64,000 nt of DNA. It comes from Kuafuiihalomonas sp039024635. GTDB lineage: Bacteria > Myxococcota > Kuafuiibacteriia > Kuafuiibacteriales > Kuafuiibacteriaceae. The notes under the pieces are model-generated. The model had not been told where the DNA came from. It worked only from the letters and a program-made list of their open reading frames with translations, and searched no databases. Below are positions 53,157 through 61,831 of this stretch, piece after piece; the first letter of the stretch is position 1, and the number at the start of each line of letters is the position of its first letter. Location of the stretch: the NCBI GenBank assembly GCA_039024635.1, contig JBCCQA010000001.1, forward strand, positions 248,001-312,000, in the 5' to 3' direction. The position numbers and the translations under genes are program-made.

Positions 53157-55229
53157 TCAGAAGTGGACAGAGTTCTGCTTGGGCGGCGACACCTCAGCCC
53201 GCGCCGAGAGCAAGGTCAGCGGCTGCCCATAGAGGACCTGGTAGGTCCACATCGTCTCGAGCACTCTTCGCACGTAGCGTCGCGTCTCACGGTAACTGAT
53301 ACGTTCGACGAACTCGTCCGTCGGCTCGTCGGCCAGCCCATCCACCCAGCTCTGGGTCGCGGTGGGGCCGGCGTTGTAGGCGGCGATTTGCGCGGGCAGA
53401 AAGCCGGGGAAGCGTTCGGCCAACTGGCCGAGGTACCAGCTGCCCAACCATACGTTGGCTGCGGGATCTCGAAGATTGCGGGTGAGGGGGCGGGCCTCGG
53501 GTACCCGCCCGGCGATGGAGCGGGCAGTGGCGGGGAGGAGCTGCATCAGGCCGACGGCTCCGGCCGCGCTGCGGACGTCGGGACGGTAGTGACTTTCGGT
53601 TCGCATCACGGCCCAGATGAGCTCGGGTGAGACTCGATGCTCGGTCGAAGCGGCGCGAACGGCCTCTGAGAAAGCGTCCGGGAAGCGATGTTGATAGGTT
53701 CGCCAGGCCCAAAAATCACCCTCGGCTGCTTTGCGGGCGGGGGCGTTCATACGGAGCGCAAGCTTGAAGGCCAAGCGGTGACCGCTAACCTCGCGGCACA
53801 GGTCGGCCCGCATGACCTGTCGTCGAAAGCTGTCGGGGGGGCCTAACGCGTCCAAGCCCGCCTTCAGCTCTTCCTCAGCCCAGGCGTCTCGGCCGATGCG
53901 GCTGAACTCGATGGCCCGGTCGATGGTCAAGGGTCTCTCAGGGCCCAGGGCGGAGAGGATCTGAGGAACATCGAAGCGAAGGATGGGATCTTTGGCCTTG
54001 GGCTCCGGTGCGTCGACGCCCATGGCACGCAGTCGCCGTCGGGCCCAGAAACCGTAGTAGCTGAATGGGGCCGCCTTGTTTGCCGATTGGTAGGCTCGAG
54101 TCGCCTCTTCGCTTTGGCCTCGGCGGGCGTGGACCCGGGCCGACCAGTACCAGGCAAAGGGAACTAGGTCCGAGCGAGGATGGCGCTTCAAGAGGCCGTC
54201 GAAGTCGGCCAGCGCTTCATCCCAATGCTCGCCGAGGTAGCTCGACCAAGCCGCATACCAGAGGGCTTCGGTGACCCTTCGATCCTTCGGCCTTCGGCTC
54301 GAGTAGGCGCTCATCCGCTTCCGCGCCGCCAAGTAGCGCCCGCCGGCGTACTCGATCCAGCCCGCGAGGTACTCGGCTTCGGCGCTTCGTTGGCTCTTGG
54401 GGAAGCTCTGAAACAGCTCGTCGAAGAGGTCCCGAGCTCGCTCATTGTCGTCAGCACCCAGGGCTGCGCGACCGAGCTGGAAGAGGACCTCGTCCCCGTG
54501 CTCGCCTTTGGGGTCGTCTTTTCGCAAGGCGTCGAGTGCGGCGGCTGCCGCGCGGCCGCTGGCGTCGGCCAGGCGATAGTCCCACCAAAGCTTGGACCGG
54601 CCGCTGGGCTTCAGTCGGGCAAGCTCGGTCCGCGCGCGATTGGTGTAGCGGCGGGCGAGCAGCGCTTCGATTCGGCGCTCTCGTTGCGCGGGACTGAGCG
54701 TGACGTTCAGGTCCACGAGCCTTTCGCGCACTGCATCGTCGAGCCAACGGCGCGGACGCTTTAGGTAGAGGTCCATCAATAGCGTCTGAGCTTCTTCCTT
54801 TTCGTCAACAGCGAGGAGGCTGTCGGCCCACCGAAAGCGGAGGTCCGGATCCGAGGGGCGAAGCCGCGCAAAGACCCGGATCCGTTCGGCGTGAGCGCCT
54901 GTCGCGCCGTACACCTCGGCCTGCCCTTCTTGGGCACGCCGACGAAGGCTCGAAAGGCGGGCCTCTGCTTCGGCTTCGGCATAGGCCTTCAGCGCCGCTT
55001 CGGTTTCGCCGAGGGCGAAGAGCGCTTCCCCCCGGAGGAGGGCGACCCGATCCTCCAGGCCTTTGGGATTCATCCTTCGCAGTCGCTCCAGAGCGTCTGC
55101 AGGACGGCCGGCATCTTCGGCCGCCTGGGCTTCGGAGAGCGCCTCGACGTCGAGGTTCCGAAGCCCGGCCACGTCGGGTGGATCCGCCGGGGCAGCGACG
55201 AAGAGGAGCGGGAGCAGGAGGACGGACAC
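53157..55229 (-). CDS. Soluble lytic murein transglycosylase with TPR solenoid (Slt70-like)
   Basis: The 690-aa protein has a signal peptide (MSVLLLPLLFVAAPADP) and a long TPR-like solenoid (~30-500). A C-terminal SLT domain follows (~520-690). The catalytic Glu is in VMRTESHYRPDVRSAAGAVG, followed by LMQLLPATARSIAG, ANVWLGSWYLGQL and IAAYNAGP. It cleaves peptidoglycan to anhydro-muropeptides in the periplasm. GTG start shares one base with the TAG stop of the regulator gene upstream. Confidence 0.94.
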   Translation of the reverse strand: MSVLLLPLLFVAAPADPPDVAGLRNLDVEALSEAQAAEDAGRPADALERLRRMNPKGLEDRVALLRGEALFALGETEAALKAYAEAEAEARLSSLRRRAQEGQAEVYGATGAHAERIRVFARLRPSDPDLRFRWADSLLAVDEKEEAQTLLMDLYLKRPRRWLDDAVRERLVDLNVTLSPAQRERRIEALLARRYTNRARTELARLKPSGRSKLWWDYRLADASGRAAAAALDALRKDDPKGEHGDEVLFQLGRAALGADDNERARDLFDELFQSFPKSQRSAEAEYLAGWIEYAGGRYLAARKRMSAYSSRRPKDRRVTEALWYAAWSSYLGEHWDEALADFDGLLKRHPRSDLVPFAWYWSARVHARRGQSEEATRAYQSANKAAPFSYYGFWARRRLRAMGVDAPEPKAKDPILRFDVPQILSALGPERPLTIDRAIEFSRIGRDAWAEEELKAGLDALGPPDSFRRQVMRADLCREVSGHRLAFKLALRMNAPARKAAEGDFWAWRTYQHRFPDAFSEAVRAASTEHRVSPELIWAVMRTESHYRPDVRSAAGAVGLMQLLPATARSIAGRVPEARPLTRNLRDPAANVWLGSWYLGQLAERFPGFLPAQIAAYNAGPTATQSWVDGLADEPTDEFVERISYRETRRYVRRVLETMWTYQVLYGQPLTLLSARAEVSPPKQNSVHF

Positions 55230-55858
55230 TAGACGGCAATGATGCCTCTTCGGATGGCTTCGGTCACGGCCTCGACGCGGCTGCTGACGTCCAGTTTTTC
55301 GAATACGTGCTCGAGGTGGGTGCGAACGGTGGCGGCGGAGAGGCCGAGGATGGAGGCGATCTCCGGGTTCGAAAAGCCCTTGGCCACGACCTCCAGGATC
55401 TCCCGCTCCCGTGGGCTCAACACCCGGGCCGCCCCGTCCCTGGGCTCAGGGCCGAAGGTCTCGAGAAGAGCCCGGGCGAGCCGAGGCTGGAGCACCGCCC
55501 CGCCTGCGGCCACGGCCCGAAGGCCCTCCAGCACCTCCTCGGCCCGGGCACCCTTGACCAGGTAGCCGGCCGCGCCGGCCCGGAGGGCCTGGAGCCCTCG
55601 GCTCGGGTCGTCGTCCACCGTCCAAACCACGACCTCGGCCCCGGCTCGGCGGGCGGCGGGCACGAGGCGAAGACCGTCCTCGTCAGGCAAGCCGAGGTCG
55701 AGGAGGACGAGCTGCCAGCCCGGTTCGGCGTCCAGCTGGGCCCGGGCCTCGGCGGCGCTTCGTGCGACCCCGCTCACGACGAAGTCGGGGGCCCCCCGCA
55801 AAAGGGTCAGGACGGACTTGAGGAAGCGCGGCTGATCTTCCACCACGAGCGTTCGCAT
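55229..55858 (-). CDS. NarL/LuxR-family response regulator
   Basis: The 209-aa protein has a receiver domain (LVVEDQPRFLK; phosphoacceptor Asp in LVLLDLGLPDEDGL; Lys in YLVKGARAEEVL) and a LuxR helix-turn-helix (LSPREREILEVVAKGFSNPEIASIL, then VRTHLEHVFEKLDV). It is directly coupled to the transglycosylase, hinting at control of cell-wall turnover. No cognate kinase is adjacent. The ATG overlaps the divergent TIGR02757 start in a CATG; frames upstream (ATG 55870, TTG 55897) are alternatives. Confidence 0.92.
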   Translation of the reverse strand: MRTLVVEDQPRFLKSVLTLLRGAPDFVVSGVARSAAEARAQLDAEPGWQLVLLDLGLPDEDGLRLVPAARRAGAEVVVWTVDDDPSRGLQALRAGAAGYLVKGARAEEVLEGLRAVAAGGAVLQPRLARALLETFGPEPRDGAARVLSPREREILEVVAKGFSNPEIASILGLSAATVRTHLEHVFEKLDVSSRVEAVTEAIRRGIIAV

Positions 55859-56783
55859 GGGGACGAGCATCGTCGAGCTGGGCCGGGCCGCCGGCAAGCG
55901 CGGGCGCGGGAAACACGTTCCCCGGGCTCGTTTGAAGGCCGAGCTCGAGGGCCTGCTGGCGGGGGTCGACCGACAGGCTCAGCTTCGGGCCGACCCCGTC
56001 GAGCTGGTGCATCGATATGAGGACCCCGCGGATCAAGAGGTGGCCGGCCTCCTCGTCGCCATGCTGGCTTATGGCCGCGCCTCGGTGGTGCGGGCCAAGG
56101 CCGGGGCCCTGCTCGAGGCGCTCGGCCCTTCGCCCGCCCGAGGCGTTGCCTCCCGGAGCCGACTCCGCCGTCTGAACGGCTTCGTGTACCGCTTTCAGCG
56201 CGGGACCGACCTTTCGCTTTTCGCCGAGGCCATCGGTCGCCTGCGGGCGGAGGCGCCGTTGTCGACCTGGGCCGCGCCCGAGGGGATGGCGCCCGCATCG
56301 GGGCCCTCGTGTCGAACGGGCATCGAGGCCATGGGGCGTCTGTCGGCCGCGCTCAGGGCCCAGCTTCGCGGTGAGCTCAGTTACGGCCTTCGCTATCTGC
56401 TGCCTTCTCCGCTTGCGGGCGGGGGTGCGGCCAAGCGCTTGGCGCTCTACTTCCGGTGGATGGTTCGGCCGGCCGATGGCACTGACCTGGGGACTTGGCG
56501 GGGGGCTCTGCCCCCGGCCGCTCTCTTGATGCCGCTCGACACCCACGTGGCCCGTCTCGGTCGACACCTAGGGTTGACCCGAAGACTGTCCCCCGGTCTA
56601 CCGATGGCCGAAGACATCACGGAGGCCCTGGCCGAGCTCTGCCCCGAGGATCCGCTCCGCTACGACATGGCCCTTTGCCACATGGGGATATCGGGCGCCT
56701 GTCCGTCTCGGTCGGAGCCGGCCGTGTGTCGAGAATGCGGAATCCGGAAGGTATGCGACATCTGGAACCAAAGCCGACGTTGA
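55857..56783 (+). CDS. TIGR02757 (DUF2400) family protein
   Basis: The 308-aa protein carries the family core DPVELVHRYEDPADQEVAGLLVAMLAYGR and a C-terminal four-Cys cluster (C-x6-C-x8-C-x2-C-x5-C region: SGACPSRSEPAVCRECGIRKVC) resembling the iron-sulfur cluster of HhH-GPD DNA glycosylases. Family function is not established. The first ~25 residues (RAAGKRGRGKHV) look foreign to the family; a TTG at 55932 may be the real start, which would free the divergent promoter. Confidence 0.85.
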   Translation: MGTSIVELGRAAGKRGRGKHVPRARLKAELEGLLAGVDRQAQLRADPVELVHRYEDPADQEVAGLLVAMLAYGRASVVRAKAGALLEALGPSPARGVASRSRLRRLNGFVYRFQRGTDLSLFAEAIGRLRAEAPLSTWAAPEGMAPASGPSCRTGIEAMGRLSAALRAQLRGELSYGLRYLLPSPLAGGGAAKRLALYFRWMVRPADGTDLGTWRGALPPAALLMPLDTHVARLGRHLGLTRRLSPGLPMAEDITEALAELCPEDPLRYDMALCHMGISGACPSRSEPAVCRECGIRKVCDIWNQSRR

Positions 56784-56847
56784 AGCTTGGCGTTCGCGCC
56801 GTGGGGTGATAGCACCCTCGGCTCCGTCGCGGAGACGGGAGGACTCC

Positions 56848-57060
56848 ATGCCCAAGATGAAGAGCAAGAGGGGCGCTGCCAAGCGGTTCCGGGTGACCGG
56901 CGTCGGCAAGTTCAAGCACGCCCGTAAGGGGAAGCGCCACAATCTCTCCAACAAGAGCCGCACCCGTAAGCGCAACCTGCTGGGCATGAAGCTCGTGCAC
57001 CCTTCCGATGAGGAGCGCGTGTTGCGCATGCTCCCCTATGCCCGCGTCCGAGGAGCCTGA
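56848..57060 (+). CDS. rpmI: 50S ribosomal protein L35
   Basis: The 70-aa basic protein starts MPKMKSKRGAAKRFRVTG after GGGAGGA and contains KGKRHNLSNKSRTRKRNL, the L35 signature. An upstream in-frame ATG (56806) would add 14 unrelated residues and is rejected. It precedes rplT by 3 nt. infC, which usually leads this operon, is not present here. Confidence 0.97.
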   Translation: MPKMKSKRGAAKRFRVTGVGKFKHARKGKRHNLSNKSRTRKRNLLGMKLVHPSDEERVLRMLPYARVRGA

Positions 57061-57063
57061 GTC

Positions 57064-57417
57064 ATGGCGAGAGCAACCCGAGGATTCAAAGGACGTCGTC
57101 GCCACAAGAAGTGGCTGAAGCTCGCAAAGGGCGCCCAGGGTCGACGCAAGAACATCATCAAGGCTGCCAAGGCCACGGCCGAGAAGGGGCTTCAGCACGC
57201 CTACGTCGCGCGCAAGCTCAACAAGCGGAACTACCGCGCCCTCTGGATCCAGCGGATAAACGCCGCCGCCCGGGAGCATGGCCTCAGCTACAGCACCTTC
57301 ATGTACGGCCTCAAGAAGAGCGAGGTCGAACTCGACCGCAAGGCCCTCGCCGACATCGCCACCTCCGACCCCAAAGCCTGGGGCGAGCTGGTCACCCTCG
57401 CCAAGAACGCCGCCTGA
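57064..57417 (+). CDS. rplT: 50S ribosomal protein L20
   Basis: The 117-aa protein binds 23S rRNA early in 50S assembly and often autoregulates its operon. Its start ARATRGFKGRRRHKKWLKLAKG and middle ALWIQRINAAAREHGLSYS are diagnostic. It follows rpmI by 3 nt. pheS/pheT are not downstream; a decayed minus-strand gene fills the next 250 bp. Confidence 0.98.
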   Translation: MARATRGFKGRRRHKKWLKLAKGAQGRRKNIIKAAKATAEKGLQHAYVARKLNKRNYRALWIQRINAAAREHGLSYSTFMYGLKKSEVELDRKALADIATSDPKAWGELVTLAKNAA

Positions 57418-57419
57418 GT

Positions 57420-57684
57420 CGCGCGGCCAGTCGAGCCCGACCTCGGTCGCCGTCCGTCAAGCACAGCGGTTGGAAGGGCTCCCCGACGGGGAGGAAGCGG
57501 AAGCTCACGGGGCCACCGTCTCGGATGGCCAACACATCTCTGGGGGCACGGTCTGCTCCCGATATGAGCGCTCGGCTTGAGTGCGACGACGAAGGGGTTG
57601 GAGTGGAGCGCGGCGGCCAGGTAGCTGGCGGTGAGGCGACCCGTGAACCCGTGGCCCGTGGAGGACGACGTCAAAGCTCGGCAT
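57420..57684 (-). pseudogene. Decayed N-terminus of a saccharopine-dehydrogenase-like gene
   Basis: An ATG at 57684 overlaps the stop of the intact upstream gene by 14 nt and reads MPSFDVVLHG. After a shift of frame, GFTGRLTASYLAAALHSNP continues. Together they match the Rossmann start of the family (compare VVVFGATGFTGRLVADYL in the reductase at 18.7-19.9 kb). The unshifted frame stops after 59 codons, the shifted frame drifts into unrelated sequence, and the remainder is lost before rplT. It was evidently the coupled second gene of the pair. Confidence 0.65.
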
Positions 57685-58765
57685 GAGTTCGGAGCTCTGG
57701 CCGAGAGCTCACCTGGAGGCCCATCTCTCGTATCCTGTCGAAGAAGGGACCGGGCGCAACGAAGGCCGCTTGCGTCCAAACTCCGGGCTTGGGGGTCTCG
57801 AGGGCTTGTCGAATGGTCGCCACGACCGGAACTGCGGTGGCGAAGTAGGGGTCAGGGTGGGAAACGGTCATCTTCACCGAGCCACCGCCATCCGCGCGTT
57901 CGCCCTCCAGTTGGACGACGGCGACCCCAGTTCGAGAAGCATGCCGTCGGAGCCCCCACCAAAGCAGAGTTCGACTCATCCTTCGGTTGATCTTGGACAG
58001 CGCGATGGAAGCCGGGATGACGACGTAGTCTACGAAGGGGCCGAGACCCCCGATGTAGAAACCCGCTGAGTCCAGCGATTCAGTTTTCACGACTTCGCGG
58101 ATCTCTTCCATCAGCATGGGGGTACATGCCACGGGTCCCCGGCCGAAATCGAACTGTCGGGTGAGGCTGTATCCACGCTCCCAATGGCCCTCGGTGAAGA
58201 CCGACGGATCGGCCATCTCGATCTCCGACATGAAGTCCGAGATCGTCTGATCACTCAGGCTGAGAGCATCCCACTCGAGGTCGAACTTGGCGCCCACCCA
58301 GGCGGCGCGAAGGGGCGTGCATTCGTTCATCCGCCGCATCATCACGCCCGGCAGGCCTGGATGGGTGCCGCAGTCGTCGATGACCATCACGCCGCGCTCG
58401 ACACAGGTGTCGTGCAGCTCTCGGAGCCCTTGCCACTTCTCTTGATTGGAAAGGTAGATGCCGCAAAAGTGCGTGGATGACTCCGCAGCTCGCGCGGCCA
58501 GGGCCGGTGCATCCTGCCACTGGCTGGTTGCACCGACTACCATGTCGACCCGTCCGAGGACGTGGTCCACGTCGGCTGCTCGGTGGAGATCTGCAGCTCG
58601 AGTGCTCAGCCTGGAACCCGATGGATCCAGCAAGGTCTGCAGTTTGACCAGCTTCTCGGGGGTGCGGGAGCAGGCGAGGATCTCGAACGCCTCCGACTCG
58701 AGGAGTAGCTGACATATCAGCCGACCGGCGTGGCCGGTGGCACCGAAGACCGCAATCCGTTTCAT
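57671..58765 (-). CDS. NAD(P)-binding saccharopine-dehydrogenase-like protein
   Basis: The 364-aa protein opens with a Rossmann motif (IAVFGATGHAGRLICQLL) and ILACSRTPEKL. Later come VVGATSQWQDAPALAARAA and GVMVIDDCGTHPGLPGVMMRRM, the core of this reductase group. A hydrophobic segment near 245-270 (FYIGGLGPFVDYVVIPASIAL) is membrane-like, as in the family. It lies between the MBL gene and the relic. Substrate unknown. Confidence 0.8.
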   Translation of the reverse strand: MKRIAVFGATGHAGRLICQLLLESEAFEILACSRTPEKLVKLQTLLDPSGSRLSTRAADLHRAADVDHVLGRVDMVVGATSQWQDAPALAARAAESSTHFCGIYLSNQEKWQGLRELHDTCVERGVMVIDDCGTHPGLPGVMMRRMNECTPLRAAWVGAKFDLEWDALSLSDQTISDFMSEIEMADPSVFTEGHWERGYSLTRQFDFGRGPVACTPMLMEEIREVVKTESLDSAGFYIGGLGPFVDYVVIPASIALSKINRRMSRTLLWWGLRRHASRTGVAVVQLEGERADGGGSVKMTVSHPDPYFATAVPVVATIRQALETPKPGVWTQAAFVAPGPFFDRIREMGLQVSSRPELRTHAEL

Positions 58766-58795
58766 CGTCTTGGCCCCTTCTTGATGGCGCTCCTG

Positions 58796-59665
58796 TCATG
58801 ACACCGAGGTGGGGACGCCGGGCCCGCCTCGAGCCTCCACCAGGCTGAGCTGAGTGTTCTCGAGGTAAGTAGTGGACTGCCCGGGCTCCAACAGCACGCA
58901 GTCCACGCCCACGGCTTCGCACCGTCTCTTGAACGACTGAGCGTCCGCCGGGTTGGCGTTCTTCCTGAACAGGACCCCGCAGTCGTAGTGGCATGGGATG
59001 ACGAGTTTCGGCTGGATGCTGGTCACCGCTTCGAGCGCATGATCCTCATCCATGGTGTTGCCGATCTCTCGCCCGCCGATCGGGATCATCAACACGTGGG
59101 GTCGGAGCCCTTCCCAGTCGGGCATCAGGAGCGAATCGCCGAGGTTGGCCACGGTGACCCCGCCGAGCTCGATGACGAAGCCGGTCTCGCCCTTGGCAAA
59201 CAGGGTGTCGGGCTCTCGCACGACGGTTTTTCGGACCGCGCCGAACATGAAGGACAGTCGAAGATCTCCATGAAACGCGGGGATCGACCGGACCTGAACG
59301 CCGTCGAGGTCGACGAGCTCTCCCTGCCGGAGCGGGTACGCACGCTCGACCAGAATCGAGTAGTCCAGCTTCGGCCGGCGAGGGTGCGCCATGAATGCTC
59401 GTCCGTCCGTGATCTCGATGAGCTCGTCGCCGCAGACCAGGGGGGCACCACAGTGCGCGAGCAGGCGGTCCGCATGCCAGTAGTGGTCGGGGTCGGCGTG
59501 GGTCACCAGAACGTGGGTCACTCCGTTCCAATCTTGTCTTGGGATCACGGGCCCGAGGCCCAGGAGGAACAGCTTCGCGCCTGGGTCGATCGCGAGCTTG
59601 TGGTCGCCGGAACGAATGATGAAGCCGTTGTAGCCGTAGTAGGTGATGGTCAGCGGATGATTCAT
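58796..59665 (-). CDS. MBL-fold metallo-hydrolase, UlaG-like
   Basis: The 289-aa protein begins MNHPLTITYYGYNGFIIRSG, and the metal motif is VTHADPDHYWHADRL (HxDxDH-type). AFHGDLR and PIGGREIGNTMDEDHAL plus IPCHYDCG give further metal ligands. It resembles the UlaG group of Zn-dependent hydrolases. The frame stays open upstream through the SDR relic, so an in-frame fusion is theoretically possible. The ATG at 59665 gives the expected family N-terminus. Confidence 0.85.
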   Translation of the reverse strand: MNHPLTITYYGYNGFIIRSGDHKLAIDPGAKLFLLGLGPVIPRQDWNGVTHVLVTHADPDHYWHADRLLAHCGAPLVCGDELIEITDGRAFMAHPRRPKLDYSILVERAYPLRQGELVDLDGVQVRSIPAFHGDLRLSFMFGAVRKTVVREPDTLFAKGETGFVIELGGVTVANLGDSLLMPDWEGLRPHVLMIPIGGREIGNTMDEDHALEAVTSIQPKLVIPCHYDCGVLFRKNANPADAQSFKRRCEAVGVDCVLLEPGQSTTYLENTQLSLVEARGGPGVPTSVS

Positions 59666-59970
59666 GACGCCCGCCCGCTCCGCCTCCTCGACCAGCGCGA
59701 GGTTGGCGTCGCGGTCCACCTGCCAAAAGCTCGGGTGGCGCGACAGCTGCCGTACGCCCATGGCGCTGAACACGATGTCCACGCCATCGGCCAGCCTGCG
59801 GAGGGTCTCCGGCTTGGTCGCTTGGCCCTCGAAGACCTCGCCGGACCGAGCCGACTCTTGTCGCGAACCAGGGCCCGGATGAGGTGGCCCTTGGCAGCCA
59901 GCGCACGTGCGACGTTGCTGCCGAGGTAGCCGGTCGATCCTGTGACGGCGATGCGCCTTCCTTCCTTCAC
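59666..59970 (-). pseudogene. Truncated, frameshifted SDR/NmrA-like fragment
   Basis: An ATG at 59970 opens MKEGRRIAVTGSTGYLGSNVARALA, a clear NAD(P)-binding glycine-rich motif, then LIRALVRDKSRL. A one-base frameshift near 59850 moves the coherent reading to the next frame: EVFEGQATKPETLRRLADGVDIVFSAMGV and RDANLALVEEAERAGV. The gene then ends abruptly and joins, in frame, the start of the MBL gene. Only ~100 of an expected ~290 codons remain. Confidence 0.7.
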
Positions 59971-60107
59971 TACGGGCTCCTGGCGCCCTAATCAGCAGGA
60001 AGCGGGCCAAGCGCACCGGAGCCTAAGAAGGCTGGGTTCCAGGACCATCCTGAGGAAGCCCGTGATATTTCGCGGGCTCCAGTCGGCCGCCGTGAGATAG
60101 AGCGACC

Positions 60108-61628
60108 ATGACGGGAGACGAGGCGGCGGCACTGTTCTTCCGAGAGGCGGCCCTCCGCATCTGCGGGCATTTGGAGGTGCACGAAGGCCTGTCGCGGTGC
60201 CTGCTTCTCCTGCGAACCCGCATCCCCGTAGACCGGGTCTTTCTACAAGCCTTCGACCATGGGACGGGCGCGATGCGGACCATCGCGAGCGCCGATGATC
60301 GCGGGGGTCGGGCCCCCGACTCCTTGACCGCGCTCTCCCCCGAGGCTCGGGCCTTGATCGAACAACCGCGACCCAAAGAGGCGCCGCCCTACTCCATCTT
60401 CAACGACGCGCGAGCCCAACCGGTGGCCGTCGAGATGTATCGCTTCCACGGCATCGATCTCGACGCGGCTGGGCTGCTTCTCTTCTTGGGCGCCCCCGAT
60501 GCGCCGCTGGGCAACGTGGTCTTCATCAGCGAGGGCTCGAGATTCACCAAGGAGCACGCAGAGCTACTCGTACCTCTGCGCGAGCTGTTCACCATAGCCA
60601 TGTCCAACGCCCTGGAGCACCGCGAGGTGCTCCGTCTGAGTCGGCTCCTCGCCGACGACAATCGCTACCTGAAGGACCAGCTGGAGGCCGGACTCGGTTC
60701 GGAGATCATCGGCGCCGGTCGCGGACTGCGGGCCGTGATGTCGGCCCTGGGGAAGGTGGCGCCCACCGATAGCGCGGTGCTGCTGCAAGGAGAGACTGGA
60801 GTGGGTAAGGACGTGCTCGCTCGGGCCCTTCACCGCATGTCGCCCCGCAGCCACGGCCCCTTCGTGACCGTGAACTGCGGCGCCATCCCCGAGTCGCTGC
60901 TGGACAGTGAGCTCTTCGGCTACGAGAAGGGCGCCTTCACCGGCGCTCTCAGCCGGCGTCGCGGCCGCTTCGAGCGCGCCCATGGCGGCACGCTCTTTCT
61001 GGACGAGGTGGGCGAGTTGGCTCCCGCTGCTCAGATCCGGCTCCTGCGGGCCCTCCAGAATCGGGAGATCGAGCGCGTCGGCGGAACCGAGCCCGTATCG
61101 ATCGACGTTCGCGTCGTCACGGCTACCCACGAGTCCCTGGAAGACATGGTCAGGGACGGACGGTTTCGGGAAGATCTTTGGTATCGATTGAATGTATTTC
61201 CGATTCATGTCCCCGCGCTTCGCGATCGTCTCGAGGATCTTCCGTCGCTCGTGCAGCACTTCGTCGAAAACAAGGCGCGGCGCCTCAAGCTCGGCGCGCC
61301 CCCTCCTCTCGTAGCCGGCGCGCTCGCTCCACTCGAACGATACGCCTGGCCGGGCAACGTCCGCGAACTCGAGCACGTGATCGAACGCGCGCTGATTCTC
61401 TGCCGAGGCGAATCGGTGCTGCACTTCAGAGATGCGCTGGGCGCCCCTGAAGAGACGAGCGAGCTCCCGTCGCTCGAACTCGACGCCGTGATTCGGCGCC
61501 ATGTCCGGCGGGTGCTCAATCTGGCGCGCGGCCAAATCGAAGGGGAGGAAGGCGCCGCGGCTCGACTCGGTCTCAACCCGAGCACGCTCCGCTCGCGCAT
61601 GCGAAGACTCGGTATTCAACGACCATGA
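60108..61628 (+). CDS. Sigma-54-dependent activator with GAF domain (NtrC/FhlA class)
   Basis: The 506-aa protein has an N-terminal GAF-like sensory domain (~15-180), a short coiled coil, and a sigma-54 AAA+ domain with Walker A GETGVGKD, the sigma-54 contact loop ELFGYEKGAFTGALS, Walker B GGTLFLDEVGEL and YAWPGNVREL. A Fis-type helix-turn-helix ends the protein (AAARLGLNPSTLRSRMRRLGI). It activates RpoN promoters in answer to a small-molecule or redox signal. Targets unknown. The 203 bp after it (61629-61831) shows no gene. Confidence 0.95.
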   Translation: MTGDEAAALFFREAALRICGHLEVHEGLSRCLLLLRTRIPVDRVFLQAFDHGTGAMRTIASADDRGGRAPDSLTALSPEARALIEQPRPKEAPPYSIFNDARAQPVAVEMYRFHGIDLDAAGLLLFLGAPDAPLGNVVFISEGSRFTKEHAELLVPLRELFTIAMSNALEHREVLRLSRLLADDNRYLKDQLEAGLGSEIIGAGRGLRAVMSALGKVAPTDSAVLLQGETGVGKDVLARALHRMSPRSHGPFVTVNCGAIPESLLDSELFGYEKGAFTGALSRRRGRFERAHGGTLFLDEVGELAPAAQIRLLRALQNREIERVGGTEPVSIDVRVVTATHESLEDMVRDGRFREDLWYRLNVFPIHVPALRDRLEDLPSLVQHFVENKARRLKLGAPPPLVAGALAPLERYAWPGNVRELEHVIERALILCRGESVLHFRDALGAPEETSELPSLELDAVIRRHVRRVLNLARGQIEGEEGAAARLGLNPSTLRSRMRRLGIQRP

Positions 61629-61831
61629 CGCCGTTGGAGGAGTCCCGGACAAGCTCGGACGCCGCGGGGAGGATGAACCGGCACCCTACGGTTGCTCTGC
61701 GACGTTCACGTCGAAGTTGCTCGTCGCTGTCGTCGAGGGTGTGGGTTAGGCTTCGTTGAATAGGGCCCCCCGCTCCCGCTTGCATCTTCCATCTGTTGCC
61801 AGTGGTCCGAGATGAGCGGTAGTTCGGGGGC

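Noticed and set aside
57479..57493. CTCCCC-GAC-GGGGAG hairpin as rplT terminator
   Set aside because: Short stem, 3-nt loop and no T-run after it; it lies inside the decayed gene.
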